Shown piece after piece: positions 15,936-25,397 of a DNA stretch of 64,000 nucleotides. The translations under genes were made by a program, and so were the position numbers. The stretch lies in contig NZ_JACKXE010000001.1 in the NCBI RefSeq assembly GCF_014212315.1, forward strand, positions 2,728,001-2,792,000. Reading direction: 5' to 3'. Position 1 is the first letter of the stretch; every line of letters begins with the position of its first letter. This DNA comes from Nocardioides luti (GTDB taxonomy: Bacteria; Actinomycetota; Actinomycetes; Propionibacteriales; Nocardioidaceae). The notes below the pieces were generated by a model that saw only the letters and a program-made list of their open reading frames with translations, made no database searches and was not told where the DNA came from.

Positions 15936-16808
15936 ATGGACACCGCACCCGCGCCCGCCACCGACCGCGGCCACGCCGCCGGTCGGGCGCGCAGCCGGTG
16001 GCTGCGGCGAGGCTGGCGGCGGCGCGTCCTGGTCACGGTCGCCGTTGCCGGAGTCGCCGCGCTGGTCCTGAACCTGCTGGACACCCAGGTCCGCACGCCG
16101 GTCGGGGCAGCGGGCGTGGGCCGCGGCACGTTCCCGGTCGTCGAGATCTCGGGGCTGGGCAGCGACGGCACCGGCTTCGCGGACCTGACCGCCGCCCTGG
16201 GCGACGAGGGCGTCACCGTGCTCGACTTCGACCCGGGCGCCGCGGGCACCCAGCCGCTCGTCTTCCCCCGCGACGCGATCACGGCCGGCACCGGCGTGGC
16301 CGACCTCGCCACGTCGTACGTCGCCCCGCAGGTGCGCGCCGCCCTCACCCGCGCCGGCCTCGACCCCGACACCCAGCAGGTCGACGTGGTCGCGCACTCG
16401 ATGGGCGGGCTGACGGCGCGGTACCTCGTCGAGGAGGCCGGCTGGGCCGACCGCGTCGACGACCTCGTCATGGTGGCCACGCCCAACCACGGCAGCGACG
16501 TCATCGACTGGGAGACCCGCGGCAACGGGCCGTTCCGCACCCTCGGCCGGGACATGGCGCCGGGCTCGGCGCTGCTCGACGGGCTGGGGTACGCCGAGCC
16601 CGCCGGTGAGGTCTACACCGCGATCGGCGGTGACCCGTGGGTCTTCCGGTGGTACCGCCACGGCAGCCACGGCTTCGACGACCAGGTCCCCAGCGAGTCG
16701 CCGTTTCTCGACGGCGCGGCCAACAACACCTGGCCGGACTTGCACGGCCGCCTGCTCGACGACGCCGAGGTCGTCGACCTCATCACCGCGACGCTCCGGG
16801 CGTCCTGA
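15936..16808 (+). CDS. Membrane-anchored triacylglycerol-lipase-type alpha/beta hydrolase
   Basis: A 290-residue protein. A basic N-terminus (RSRWLRRGWRRR) and one hydrophobic segment (VLVTVAVAGVAALVLNLL, about residues 31-48) anchor or export it. The core shows the lipase nucleophile elbow AHSMGG (S155), preceded by VDVVAHS and followed by VMVATPNHGSDV. It resembles the LipA/EstA bacterial lipase group. It would hydrolyse acyl esters outside the membrane. It stands alone and is convergent with the VOC gene at 16845. Confidence 0.82.
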   Translation: MDTAPAPATDRGHAAGRARSRWLRRGWRRRVLVTVAVAGVAALVLNLLDTQVRTPVGAAGVGRGTFPVVEISGLGSDGTGFADLTAALGDEGVTVLDFDPGAAGTQPLVFPRDAITAGTGVADLATSYVAPQVRAALTRAGLDPDTQQVDVVAHSMGGLTARYLVEEAGWADRVDDLVMVATPNHGSDVIDWETRGNGPFRTLGRDMAPGSALLDGLGYAEPAGEVYTAIGGDPWVFRWYRHGSHGFDDQVPSESPFLDGAANNTWPDLHGRLLDDAEVVDLITATLRAS

Positions 16809-16844
16809 CGGCCGGGCGGGCGTCCGGCCGTCCGGCCGAGAGCC

Positions 16845-17267
16845 TCAGGCGATCGCGGTGACCTGCGTCAGCCGGAAGTTGTTGCCGGACGGGTCGCGGA
16901 AGCCGGCGTCGATGCCGTAGGGCCGCACCTCCGGCGTCTCCTGGAACTCCACGCCCCGCGCCACGAGGTCCTCGTACGCCGCCTGGCAGTCGTCCGTGAC
17001 CAGGAACAGCGTGCTGGTGCCGCCCTTGGCGAGCAGGTCCTTGATCTGGTCGACCATCGCCGCCTCGAACATCGGCGGCTCGGGGATCGCCATCAGCACG
17101 ATCGCGAGGTCGTCCTGCCCGACCGGACCGACGGTCAGCCAGCGGAAGTTCCCCATCTCCGCCATCGTGACGTCCTCGCGGACCTCCATGCCGAGCTTGG
17201 TCGTGTAGAACTCCAGCGCCTCGTCCTGGTCGTGCACCCAGACCTGCGTGGTCGCGATCCTGAACAT
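16845..17267 (-). CDS. VOC-superfamily (glyoxalase-like) protein
   Basis: A 140-residue single-domain vicinal-oxygen-chelate protein with a strong ribosome site (GGAGGAG before ATG 17267). Two beta-alpha-beta-beta-beta modules are visible: the first with VWVHDQDEALEFYTTKLGMEV, the second with FLVTDDCQAAYEDLVARGVEF and the closing FRDPSGNNFRLTQ. Such proteins are often resistance or degradation enzymes, or binding proteins. It follows the AraC-type gene at 17321-17749 by 53 bases on the same strand, an often-seen AraC/VOC pairing, so that regulator likely controls it. Confidence 0.82.
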   Translation of the reverse strand: MFRIATTQVWVHDQDEALEFYTTKLGMEVREDVTMAEMGNFRWLTVGPVGQDDLAIVLMAIPEPPMFEAAMVDQIKDLLAKGGTSTLFLVTDDCQAAYEDLVARGVEFQETPEVRPYGIDAGFRDPSGNNFRLTQVTAIA

Positions 17268-17320
17268 CGTCGTCTCCTCCGTCGTGCATCGGGTGGTGCG
17301 GTCGGGGACGACGCTAGGGA

Positions 17321-17749
17321 TCATGCGGGTGCGCCGTCTTCTCGAAACGTGCGGTTCTGCGGGCGGCCGTGGAAGCGCGTCACGCAGGCCGGGACGACGG
17401 CGTACGCCGAGGCCGGGGGCGCGGCCGCGCGGTACGCCGTCGGCGACTGGCCGTAGACCCGCGTGAACGTCGTCGTGAACGACCCCACGCTGCTCAGCCC
17501 GACCGCCACGCAGATGTCGGCGACGGTGCGGTCGGTGCGCCGCAGCATGGACGCGGCGCGCTCCAGCCGGCGGGTCAGGAGGTAGACGTGCGGGCTCAGC
17601 CCGAACGCCCGGCGGAACTCCCGGCTGAAGTGCGCCGGCGACAGCCCCGCCGCGCGGGCCAGGTCGGCGACGGTCAGGGGCTCGGCGAAGCGGGCGTCCG
17701 CGAGGTCCCGGGCGCGCACGAGGTGCCGAGCGGTCGGGTGCGAGGCCAC
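17321..17749 (-). CDS. AraC-family helix-turn-helix regulator (DNA-binding domain only)
   Basis: A 142-residue protein from GTG 17749. Almost the entire length is the double helix-turn-helix: first helix pair in [27 protein letters not shown], second in [33 protein letters not shown], the AraC signature. It lacks the usual N-terminal effector domain, so it may sense nothing itself or depend on a partner. It precedes the VOC gene in the same direction. It is divergent from the hybrid histidine kinase at 17831. Confidence 0.85.
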   Translation of the reverse strand: MASHPTARHLVRARDLADARFAEPLTVADLARAAGLSPAHFSREFRRAFGLSPHVYLLTRRLERAASMLRRTDRTVADICVAVGLSSVGSFTTTFTRVYGQSPTAYRAAAPPASAYAVVPACVTRFHGRPQNRTFREDGAPA

Positions 17750-17830
17750 GGCGCCATCGTGGCAGACGCTGCCGACGTCGTACGGGTGTCCGGGCCCCCG
17801 GCCGCCACCGCGACGTGGGAGCATCGGCGG

Positions 17831-20596
17831 GTGAACCTCGCACGTCAGGTCGCTCGGGTGACCCTGACCGGGCTGCTCGTCGTGAGCCTCGTCGCCTTCG
17901 TCAACACCGCGACCCTCGGCTACGTCGCGTTCTCCCTCGACCGCGACGTGCGGCACGCCACCGACGCCGCCCGCGCGGTGCGGCTGGCGCACCTGGCCAT
18001 GCTCGACCAGGAGACCGGGCTCCGGGCCTACCTCATCACCGGCGACGAGACGTTCCTGCAGCCCTACCGCGAGGGCAGGCAGGCCGTCGAGCAGAACCTC
18101 GCCGTCGTCCGCGAGGAGAGCGCCGGTGTCTCGTCCGTGCTCACGCTGGTCGACCGCGAGCAGGAGCGGATCGACGCCTGGGACGAGCAGTGGGTGACCC
18201 GGGCCCTGCGCGACGGGGACGCCATCGCGGCGATGCCCGCCGGACCCGGCAAGGAGCAGTTCATCGCGGACGGCAAGGCGCTCTTCGACGCCTACCGGAC
18301 CAGCCACGACGAGCTCGAGACCGCGGCGGACGCGCGACGCGCCGACCTCGAGCAGCGCCAGTCGGACGTCTTCGTCATCGCGCTGATCGTCGAGCTCTGC
18401 CTGCTCATCGGCACGATCCTCGTCGTACGGCGTCAGCGTCGTCGCCTGCGGGACTCGATCGTCGAGCCCGTCGAGTCGCTGCTCGGCACGATCGGCCTGA
18501 TCCGCGACGGCGACCTCGGGGCGCGCAGCCACGGCAAGGGGCCGCAGGAGATCCGCGACATCGGCACCGGCCTCGACGAGATGGCCGACGCGCTGGTCCT
18601 CGAGCGGGAGCGCACCGAGCGCCGCGAGGCCGACCTGATCCAGGCCCGCACCGACGCCGAGGCCGCCAACGCCGCCAAGTCGGCCTTCCTGTCGACGATG
18701 TCGCACGAGATCCGGACGCCGATGAACGCCGTCGTCGGCATGACCGGCCTGCTGCTGGACAGCGACCTGACCCACGAGCAGCGGTCGTTCGCCGAGACCG
18801 TCCGCACCTCGGGCGACGCGCTGCTGACGATCATCAACGACGTGCTGGACTACTCGAAGATCGAGTCCGGCCAGCTGGAGCTGGAGCGCTACCCGTTCGT
18901 GCTGCGCGACTGCGTCGAGGGCTCCCTCGACCTGGTCGCCGCGCAGGCCGCCGCCCACGGCCTCGACCTCGCGGTCGAGATCGACGCGGACGTCCCGCCC
19001 GTCGTCGAGGGCGACTTCACGCGGCTGCGCCAGGTGCTGGTCAACCTGCTCAGCAACGCCGTGAAGTTCACATCCGCCGGCGAGGTCGTCGTGACCGTGC
19101 GGGTCGTGGACGCCACCGACGCCGAGCGCCCGACGCTGGCGTTCGCCGTCCGCGACACCGGCGTCGGCATCCCGGCCGACCGGATGAACCGGCTGTTCCG
19201 GTCGTTCAGCCAGGTCGACAGCAGCACGACCCGCGTGTACGGCGGCACGGGGCTCGGCCTCGCGATCAGCCTGCGCCTCGCCGAGGCGATGGGCGGCGAC
19301 CTCACCGTCGAGAGCGAGGTCGGGCAGGGGTCGACCTTCACGCTGGTCGCGGCCCTACCGCGCGTGCACGAGGTCGAGGACCGCGTCCGGGTCGCGCCCG
19401 CCGAGCTGCCCGGCCGCTCGGCCCTGGTCGTCGACGACAACGCCACGAACCGCACGATCCTGCGACGCCAGCTCGAGGCCTGGGGCATGGACGTCGTGGA
19501 CCACGAGCACCCGGGGGAGGCCCTGGCGGAGCTCCGGGCATCGGGCCGGGTCTTCGACGTGGGCGTGCTCGACATGCACATGCCGGACCTGGACGGCGTC
19601 GAGCTGGCGCGGGGCCTGCGGGCGCTGCCGGGCTGGTCGCGCGTCCCGCTCGTGCTGCTGACCTCGCTCGGCGAGCGGATCACCGGCGTCGAGGAGCTCG
19701 ACCTGGTGCACCTGACCAAGCCGGTCAAGGCCGCCGCGCTCCGCGCCACCGTCGCCCGGGCGCTGGGCGCCCGCGAGCAGGACGAGACCGTGGCGCCCGA
19801 GCTGGAGCCGATCGGGCAGCTGCGGATCCTGCTCGCCGAGGACAACACCGTCAACCAGAAGGTCGCCGGCCTGATGCTGGAGCGGCTCGGCCAGCGACCC
19901 GTCGTCGTCAGCAACGGGCTGGAGGCCCTCGAGGCGGTCCGCGTGGCGCCGTACGACCTGGTGCTGATGGACGTGCAGATGCCGGAGATGGACGGCCACG
20001 AGGCGACCCGCCGGATCCGGGCCGAGGTGCCCCAGGACCGCCAGCCGCGGATCGTCGCGATGACCGCCGGGGCGCTCTTCGAGGACGTCGAGGCCAGCCT
20101 GGCCGCCGGCATGGACGACCACCTCGCCAAACCGGTCCGGGCCGACGAGCTGGCCGACGCCCTGCGCCGGGTCCACCCGGTCCGCCCGGTCGCGGAGACC
20201 GTCACCGAGGTCGCCGAGGAGGTCGAGGCGGAGGCCGCCGCGGATCCGGCGCCGCCGGTCCTCGACCGCAGCGCGCTCGAGCTGCTCACGTCGTACCTCG
20301 GCGACGGCGCCCGTGCCTTCGAGCGGACCCTCGTCGACGCCTGGCGCCGCGACTGCGAGGCGCAGGTCGTCCGCCTCGCGGAGGCCGCCGCGGCCGGGGA
20401 CGCCGAGACCGCCGCCCTGGTCGGCCACAGCATGAAGGCCGCCAGCGCCTCGCTCGGCGCGATGCGGCTCTCGCGCGCCGCCGCCGACCTCGAGGCGGCC
20501 GCGCTCGCGGGCGCCGACGCCGAGGTGCTCACCGCGCACCTGCGAGCGATCCGGGCCGACGTCGACGAGGCGGGGGCGGCGTTCGACGCGTCGTGA
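17831..20596 (+). CDS. Hybrid sensor histidine kinase with CHASE3-like sensor, two receiver domains and HPt
   Basis: A 921-residue protein from GTG 17831. Order: first membrane helix ([13 protein letters not shown]), an extracytoplasmic CHASE3-like helical domain ([14 protein letters not shown]), second membrane helix near residue 180 ([18 protein letters not shown]), and a HAMP-like linker. Then come HisKA with phospho-acceptor H292 in SHEIRTPMN, and HATPase ([27 protein letters not shown]). After that come receiver 1 (LVVDDN, phospho-site D581), receiver 2 (LAEDN, D714 in [11 protein letters not shown]), and a C-terminal HPt with H866 in GHSMKAAS. All relay residues are present, so the full His-Asp-His phosphorelay is possible. 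No response regulator gene is adjacent, so it is an orphan. Similar in design to BarA-type kinases. Confidence 0.93.
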   Translation: MNLARQVARVTLTGLLVVSLVAFVNTATLGYVAFSLDRDVRHATDAARAVRLAHLAMLDQETGLRAYLITGDETFLQPYREGRQAVEQNLAVVREESAGVSSVLTLVDREQERIDAWDEQWVTRALRDGDAIAAMPAGPGKEQFIADGKALFDAYRTSHDELETAADARRADLEQRQSDVFVIALIVELCLLIGTILVVRRQRRRLRDSIVEPVESLLGTIGLIRDGDLGARSHGKGPQEIRDIGTGLDEMADALVLERERTERREADLIQARTDAEAANAAKSAFLSTMSHEIRTPMNAVVGMTGLLLDSDLTHEQRSFAETVRTSGDALLTIINDVLDYSKIESGQLELERYPFVLRDCVEGSLDLVAAQAAAHGLDLAVEIDADVPPVVEGDFTRLRQVLVNLLSNAVKFTSAGEVVVTVRVVDATDAERPTLAFAVRDTGVGIPADRMNRLFRSFSQVDSSTTRVYGGTGLGLAISLRLAEAMGGDLTVESEVGQGSTFTLVAALPRVHEVEDRVRVAPAELPGRSALVVDDNATNRTILRRQLEAWGMDVVDHEHPGEALAELRASGRVFDVGVLDMHMPDLDGVELARGLRALPGWSRVPLVLLTSLGERITGVEELDLVHLTKPVKAAALRATVARALGAREQDETVAPELEPIGQLRILLAEDNTVNQKVAGLMLERLGQRPVVVSNGLEALEAVRVAPYDLVLMDVQMPEMDGHEATRRIRAEVPQDRQPRIVAMTAGALFEDVEASLAAGMDDHLAKPVRADELADALRRVHPVRPVAETVTEVAEEVEAEAAADPAPPVLDRSALELLTSYLGDGARAFERTLVDAWRRDCEAQVVRLAEAAAAGDAETAALVGHSMKAASASLGAMRLSRAAADLEAAALAGADAEVLTAHLRAIRADVDEAGAAFDAS

Positions 20597-20674
20597 TCCT
20601 CGTTGGTCGTCGGCCCGCGACGTACGCCGTGTGGCGCCCACCGGGCGTCGGTCGTGCGTGGCAGGATCCCGTCC

Positions 20675-20830
20675 GTGGACGACATGGCCTGTGACAACTG
20701 CGGCGCCCAGATGCGCTGGGAGACTTCGCACTCGCGCTGCGACCGCTGCGGCCACATCCGGCCGTGCTGCGAGGGTGCGCCGGTGACCGCGAGCTGCGTG
20801 GTGCCGCGGTCCGAGCCCGCGGTCCCCTGA
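20675..20830 (+). CDS. Small zinc-ribbon-like protein
   Basis: About 51 residues from GTG 20675 (or 48 from ATG 20684). Cysteines are arranged as CDNC, then CDRCGH, then CC, which fits a small zinc-binding knuckle. The gene sits between the hybrid kinase and the acyltransferase, 10 bases before the latter, and may be cotranscribed with it. No function can be assigned. Confidence 0.5.
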   Translation: MDDMACDNCGAQMRWETSHSRCDRCGHIRPCCEGAPVTASCVVPRSEPAVP

Positions 20831-20840
20831 CCCCGCCCCG

Positions 20841-21506
20841 GTGAACCCCGCCGGTCGCGTCCTCAACTCCCTCGTCCACACGGTCCACCGCTGGGTCGAC
20901 CGCGCGGGTGAGATCGTCCCCGGGACGGCGGCCGCCGAGCGCTTCGGCAGCTTCGGCACCGACAGCTGCATCGCGTTCCCGCCTGCCACCCTCCTCAACG
21001 TCGCCTCCATCCACCTCGGCGAGCGCGTGCTCGTGGGGCGGCAGGCGACGCTGTCGGTGGGGTACGGCGAGAACGACCCCGGCCTCGTCGCCCGGGGCCT
21101 GGTGCTCGGCGACGGCTGCATCCTCGGCGCCCGCACGAGCATCACCGCGCACGCCTCGATCGTGCTCGGCGACGCGGTCTTCTGCGGCCAGGGCGTCTTC
21201 ATCACCGACACCAGCCACGGGTACACCGACCCCACCCGCCCCGTCGGCCAGCAGTTCGGCCCCCACCAGCCCGTCTCGATCGGCTCCGGCACCTGGATCG
21301 GCCACGCCGCGGTGATCCTCCCCGGCGCGCAGATCGGTCGGAACGTCGTCGTGGCCGCCGGCGCGGTCGTCCGCGGCACCGTCCCCGACCACGCCGTCGT
21401 CGCGGGCAACCCCGCCCGCGTCATCCGCCGCCTCGAGCCGGGCGTCGGCTGGGTCGGCGCCGACGGCGACGTCCGGCCGGTCACCTCCGGCGACTTCGGC
21501 GGCTGA
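20841..21506 (+). CDS. Left-handed beta-helix (hexapeptide) acyltransferase
   Basis: A 221-residue protein from GTG 20841. Hexapeptide-repeat rungs run through residues about 80-190 (GLVLGDGCILGARTSITAHAS, then the TWIGHAAVILPGAQIGRNVVVAAGAVV stretch). The catalytic His of the DTSHGY loop and the closing GNPARVI motif are present. This is the transferase fold of the maltose O-acetyltransferase/NodL group. It probably acetylates a sugar or cell-wall glycan; the acceptor is unknown. There is an uncommon 75-residue N-terminal region before the helix. Confidence 0.85.
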   Translation: MNPAGRVLNSLVHTVHRWVDRAGEIVPGTAAAERFGSFGTDSCIAFPPATLLNVASIHLGERVLVGRQATLSVGYGENDPGLVARGLVLGDGCILGARTSITAHASIVLGDAVFCGQGVFITDTSHGYTDPTRPVGQQFGPHQPVSIGSGTWIGHAAVILPGAQIGRNVVVAAGAVVRGTVPDHAVVAGNPARVIRRLEPGVGWVGADGDVRPVTSGDFGG

Positions 21507-21515
21507 GCGGCCTCC

Positions 21516-21674
21516 GGTGGTTGAGGAAGGCGCGACGGCGACCCCGGTGGTTGAGGAAGGCGCTCCCGGCCCGGTGGTTGAGGAAGGCGCGCAGCGCCTG
21601 TCTCGAAACCACCACGACGGACCCGCCGATCCCGGTGGTTGAGGAAGGCGCGCAGCGCCTGTCTCGAAACCACC
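21516..21674. repeat. Intergenic repeat F1, cluster B (two full, two partial copies)
   Basis: Two full 41-bp copies at 21573-21613 and 21634-21674 are identical to each other. They start GGTGGTTGAGGAAGGCGC and end CGAAACCACC. Two truncated copies of the left part precede them at 21516-21534 and 21546-21563. Each full unit folds as an imperfect palindrome (AGGCGC with GCGCCT, GGTGGTT with AACCACC). The cluster lies between convergent genes. It is the reverse orientation of cluster A at 13703-13812. Confidence 0.9.
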
Positions 21675-21698
21675 CGACGGCCCCGCCGGGCGGTGCCC

Positions 21699-22304
21699 TC
21701 AGACCAGCAGTCCGACGACCAGCACGACGACGGCCGACGACCCGGCGACGAGCAGCACCTCACCCAGCGACCCACGACGTCGCCACCCGACGACGGCGGC
21801 GACCACGGCGAGCAGCAGGCTGAAGGCGACCGTCCCGCCGCCGACGGCGTTGCTCGCCCAGGTCAGGCCGACGCCGAGGGCGAGGGCGTACCCGACCGGG
21901 TGCGGCCGCGGCCGGACGGTCATCGTCGTGGCCAGGGCCGCGGCAACCAGGGCGACCCCGGCGAACCAGACGTAGTGACCCACGACCTCGTCCCACAGGT
22001 GGGCGGTCGGTCCGGGCGCGGCATTGCCCACGGAGTTGGCCGCGAGGTGGATGCCGTGGCCGGAGGCGTAGGCGACCACGCCGACTCCGAAGAGCGCCCA
22101 GGTCCGCGGCCCGACCCGGGCCACCGCGAGCGTCCACGCCGCCGGCGCCAGCACCAGCCACGGGACGAGCAGGTCCAGCCAGTCGGCCCACCGGGTGCCG
22201 CGCGGGCCGTCGCCGAGGCCGCCCGGCAGCAGCCCCAGGTGGTGCAGCACGACGTACGACAGCGCGGTCGTCGCGAGCGCCCGGGGGTACATGCCGCCCA
22301 GCAT
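21699..22304 (-). CDS. Multi-pass membrane protein, unknown function
   Basis: A 201-residue protein from ATG 22304 (or 22292). It has six or so hydrophobic segments, for example WLDLLVPWLVLAPAAWTLAV, ALFGVGVVAYASGHGIHLAAN, YVWFAGVALVAAALATTM, and two close to the C-terminus. A HGIHLAAN and a HYVWFAG segment place His residues within the membrane, a feature seen in metal- or quinone-linked membrane proteins, but I cannot assign a family. It is divergent from the GH3 gene. The frame is open upstream of 22304 but overlaps that gene. Confidence 0.7.
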   Translation of the reverse strand: MLGGMYPRALATTALSYVVLHHLGLLPGGLGDGPRGTRWADWLDLLVPWLVLAPAAWTLAVARVGPRTWALFGVGVVAYASGHGIHLAANSVGNAAPGPTAHLWDEVVGHYVWFAGVALVAAALATTMTVRPRPHPVGYALALGVGLTWASNAVGGGTVAFSLLLAVVAAVVGWRRRGSLGEVLLVAGSSAVVVLVVGLLV

Positions 22305-22320
22305 GCCGCCCCGTGTGACC

Positions 22321-22344
22321 CGACCGGCACATAACGTGCGGTCG
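22321..22344. promoter_or_regulatory. Inverted repeat before the GH3 gene
   Basis: CGACCGGCAC (22321-22330) and GTGCGGTCG (22336-22344) form a near-perfect inverted repeat with ATAAC between. It is located in the 40-base spacer between the divergent membrane protein and GH3 genes. A repressor site is possible; the regulator is not in the neighbourhood. Confidence 0.4.
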
Positions 22345-24783
22345 GTGACGGTCGTTACAGCCTCCGTGACCACCCACGCCGTACGCCGCACCCGCCGCCG
22401 ACTCACCTCCCTGCTCGTCGGGACCGCCCTCGCGACCTCGACGCTCGCCGTCACCACGCTCACCGGCGGGGCGACGGCGGCCGCGCCGGCGCCGCGCGCA
22501 GCCTCGACCGCAGCCGCAGCCGCGCAGGGCGCTCCGAAGCCCTGCCCGACGCAGACCGCGCACCCGTGGTGCGACCGGTCGCTGTCACCGGACCAGCGGG
22601 CGCAGAAGTTCCTGCGGGCGATGACGGTCGACGAGGAGATCACCCTCGTCGGCGGCGACAGCTTCGGCGCCGCGCCGCACACGGGTGCGACGTACGCCCT
22701 GCCCCGCCTGGGCCTGCGCCCGGTCTACTTCAGCGACGGCCCGGTCGGGCCGCGCCAGGGCGAGGCGACCGCGATGCCGATCCCGATGGCGCTCGCGGCG
22801 ACGTGGGACGCGCGGCTGGCCCGCACCCACGGCCGCGAGATCGCGGACGAGGCGAAGGCCAAGGGCAACGACGTCGTCTTCGCGCCGACGGTGAACCTGA
22901 TGCGGACCCCGCAGGGCGGGCGGACCTACGAGGCGTACGGCGAGGACACCTTCCTCACCGGGCGCACCGCGATCGGCTGGATCCGCGGGGCGCAGAGCAC
23001 CGGCGTGATCGCGAACGTCAAGCACTACCTGGCCAACAACCAGGAGGGGCAGAACGGCGTGCCCCCGCTCAGCTCCGGCAACGGCGGCCGCCAGGTCGTC
23101 GACGTGCAGGCGACCGAGCGGACGCTGCGCGAGGTCTACCTGCCGCAGTTCGAGGCGGCCGTGAAGCAGGCGCACGTCGGCACGATCATGTGCGCCTACA
23201 ACCGGATCAACGGCGACTACGCCTGCGAGAACCACCACACCCTGCAGGAGATTCTCGAGAAGCAGTGGGGCTTCAAGGGGATCGTGCTCGCCGACTACGG
23301 CGCCTCCAAGGACACCGTCGGCAACCTCAACAACGGTCTCGACTTCATCCCGAACCAGGGCCAGGCCGACCAGTCGTACCGCCCCGAGCTGATCCAGGCG
23401 GCCCTCGCCAGCGGCCAGGTCACCCGCGCGACCCTCGACGGCCACGTGCTGCGGATCCTGCGGACCCTCTTCGCCTACGGCGTGTTCGACCGTCGCGGCT
23501 ACGTGAACGACGACGGCCAGATCGCCGTGCGCGCGCACCAGCGGACCGCTCGGCGCACGGAGTCCCGCGCGATCACCCTGCTGAAGAACCAGGGCGTCCT
23601 GCCGCTGAAGAAGGGCGTGCGGAAGATCGCCGTGATCGGGCCGTACGCCGACCGCTTCATCACCGGCGGCGGCTCCGGCACCGTGACTGCCCGCCGCGTC
23701 GTCACCGCGCTCGAGGGCATCCGGACCCGCGCCGGCAAGCGCGTGAAGGTCACCTACGCCGACGGCAGCGACCAGGCCGCCGCGGCCGCGCTCGCGAAGG
23801 CCGCCGACGTCGCGGTGCTCGTCGTCGGCGACGTGCAGACCGAGGGCCAGGACAAGGACTGCCTCGGCCTCAACTGCCCGAGCGACACCGCCAACAGCGA
23901 GGCGGTCCTGGTGCTGCAGGGCTCGTCCTGCGCGCAGGAGTCCTGCCCGCTGAACGGCACCGACCAGGACGGTCTGATCAGCGCCGTCGCCGCCGTGCAG
24001 AAGAAGACCGTGGTCGTGCTGGAGACCGGCGGCCCCGTCCTCACGCCGTGGCGCAAGGACGTCGCCGCGGTCGTCGAGGCGTGGTACCCCGGTCAGGAGG
24101 GCGGCACCGCCATCGCCCGGATGCTCTTCGGCGACACCGACCCGGGCGGGCGCCTGCCGGTGACCTTCCCGCGCACCGCCGACCAGCCGCAGACCGCGGG
24201 CGACCCGCGCCGCTACCCCGGCGTCGCGGAGACCGTGGAGTACAGCGAGGGGATCCTCGCGGGCTACAAGTGGTACGACGCGCAGCACTTCACCCCCGCC
24301 TGGGCGTTCGGCGCCGGGAAGTCGTACACGAAGTTCCGGTACGGCGCCCTGCACGTGCACGCCGCCCGCGGCGCCAACCGGGTCGCCACCGCCACGATGA
24401 CCGTGCGCAACGTCGGTCGCCGGGCCGGCGTCGCCGTGCCGCAGCTCTACCTCTCCAAGCCGTCGACGGCGGCGCTGGAGCAGGCGCCCCGCCAGCTCGC
24501 CGGCTTCACGTCGGTGCGGCTGCGCCGGGACCAGGCCGCCCGGATCACCTTCCCGCTGAACAACCGCTCCTTCGCGACCTGGGCCGGCACGGGTGCCCAC
24601 GCAGGCTGGAAGGTGCTGCCCGGCTGCTACCGGCTGGCCGCCGGCCGCTCCTCGCGGGCGCTGCCGTCGCACGCCGTCATCGGCCGAGGTGCCGGCTGCG
24701 GCTCCGCGGACCTGCGCCTGGGCCGCCGTGGCTCGCTCGTCGACCCGCTGCCCGCCGCGGCCCGGGCGGTGCTGCTGCGCTGA
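22345..24783 (+). CDS. Secreted glycoside hydrolase family 3 (beta-glucosidase/xylosidase type)
   Basis: An 812-residue protein from GTG 22345 (the GTG at 22366 is an alternative). A basic, hydrophobic signal (HAVRRTRRRLTSLLVGTALA) and an Ala-rich linker precede the catalytic TIM barrel: YFSDGPVGPR, the TYEAYGEDTFLTG stretch, ANVKHYLANN, and the nucleophile Asp in IVLADYGAS (D317). The second alpha/beta domain has KIAVIGPYADRF and a glycine-rich GGGSGTV loop. The C-terminal fibronectin-III-like domain is typical of GH3. It would release sugars from oligosaccharides or glycosides outside the cell. Four Cys at about residues 510-540 probably form disulphides. Alone in its operon. Confidence 0.9.
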   Translation: MTVVTASVTTHAVRRTRRRLTSLLVGTALATSTLAVTTLTGGATAAAPAPRAASTAAAAAQGAPKPCPTQTAHPWCDRSLSPDQRAQKFLRAMTVDEEITLVGGDSFGAAPHTGATYALPRLGLRPVYFSDGPVGPRQGEATAMPIPMALAATWDARLARTHGREIADEAKAKGNDVVFAPTVNLMRTPQGGRTYEAYGEDTFLTGRTAIGWIRGAQSTGVIANVKHYLANNQEGQNGVPPLSSGNGGRQVVDVQATERTLREVYLPQFEAAVKQAHVGTIMCAYNRINGDYACENHHTLQEILEKQWGFKGIVLADYGASKDTVGNLNNGLDFIPNQGQADQSYRPELIQAALASGQVTRATLDGHVLRILRTLFAYGVFDRRGYVNDDGQIAVRAHQRTARRTESRAITLLKNQGVLPLKKGVRKIAVIGPYADRFITGGGSGTVTARRVVTALEGIRTRAGKRVKVTYADGSDQAAAAALAKAADVAVLVVGDVQTEGQDKDCLGLNCPSDTANSEAVLVLQGSSCAQESCPLNGTDQDGLISAVAAVQKKTVVVLETGGPVLTPWRKDVAAVVEAWYPGQEGGTAIARMLFGDTDPGGRLPVTFPRTADQPQTAGDPRRYPGVAETVEYSEGILAGYKWYDAQHFTPAWAFGAGKSYTKFRYGALHVHAARGANRVATATMTVRNVGRRAGVAVPQLYLSKPSTAALEQAPRQLAGFTSVRLRRDQAARITFPLNNRSFATWAGTGAHAGWKVLPGCYRLAAGRSSRALPSHAVIGRGAGCGSADLRLGRRGSLVDPLPAAARAVLLR

Positions 24784-24790
24784 CGCCGCC

Positions 24791-24837
24791 GGACGTCATA
24801 CGGAGGGTGTCGGGGGTTGCTCCGTCCGGATGACGTC
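24791..24837. repeat. Palindromic repeat F5, copy 2
   Basis: GACGTCATACGGAGGG (24792-24807) pairs with CCGTCCGGATGACGTC (24822-24837), 14 of 16 positions. It starts 7 bases after the GH3 stop and so could serve as its terminator. Related to the copy at 15841-15887; both share a nearby TCACGCGGGAC. Confidence 0.65.
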
Positions 24838-24940
24838 ACGCGGGACGGCGGCCCCGGCGATCGCTGATGCCACCCATCCGCGGGGCCTCCGGGCTCGCCG
24901 TGGCGGGTAGGTTCGGGAGCAGACCACGAGGGAGACCCAC

Positions 24941-25225
24941 ATGACGACCGTCAGCGGCACGATGGCCACCGACCGACCCGAGCGCTACGCCAAGCAGCTC
25001 GTCAGCCACTGGAGCAAGCGCGGCCCGGTGAGCGAGGAGGACGGCGCAACCGTCCAGCGCTGGGACACCGGCCAGGTGCTCGTGCTGCGCCCGCACGACG
25101 GCTCGCTCGAGGTCCAGGTGACCGTGCCCGAGGGCGACGACGCCGCCCGGTTCGCGCAGGTCGTCAAGGAGCACCTCGAGCGGTTCGGCCAGCGCGACGA
25201 GCTCGACGTCGTCTGGCACGTCTGA
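24941..25225 (+). CDS. DUF2218 family protein
   Basis: A 94-residue protein with the DUF2218 pattern: RYAKQLVSHWSKRG near the N-terminus, a central beta stretch (VLRPHDGSLEVQVTVPEGDD), and the closing VVKEHLERFGQRDELDVVW. The family is widespread, small and of unknown biochemistry; it is sometimes found near iron or siderophore genes, which is not so here. Good ribosome site (GAGGGAGA) before the ATG. Single gene. Confidence 0.85.
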   Translation: MTTVSGTMATDRPERYAKQLVSHWSKRGPVSEEDGATVQRWDTGQVLVLRPHDGSLEVQVTVPEGDDAARFAQVVKEHLERFGQRDELDVVWHV

Positions 25226-25397
25226 GCCGTATCTGGGCCCGTCCGGGCCCACGCGCCCCGGGTGCCCCACGCGCCCCGCGTCTTGAGAAACCTTCCCTAC
25301 AGTCGGGGGACCGCGGGATCCACCGACGTCGGGACCACCGACGCCGTTTCGGGGTGAACGACTCCCACGCCGCCGGTCCGGCGGCCCTCTGGACTCC

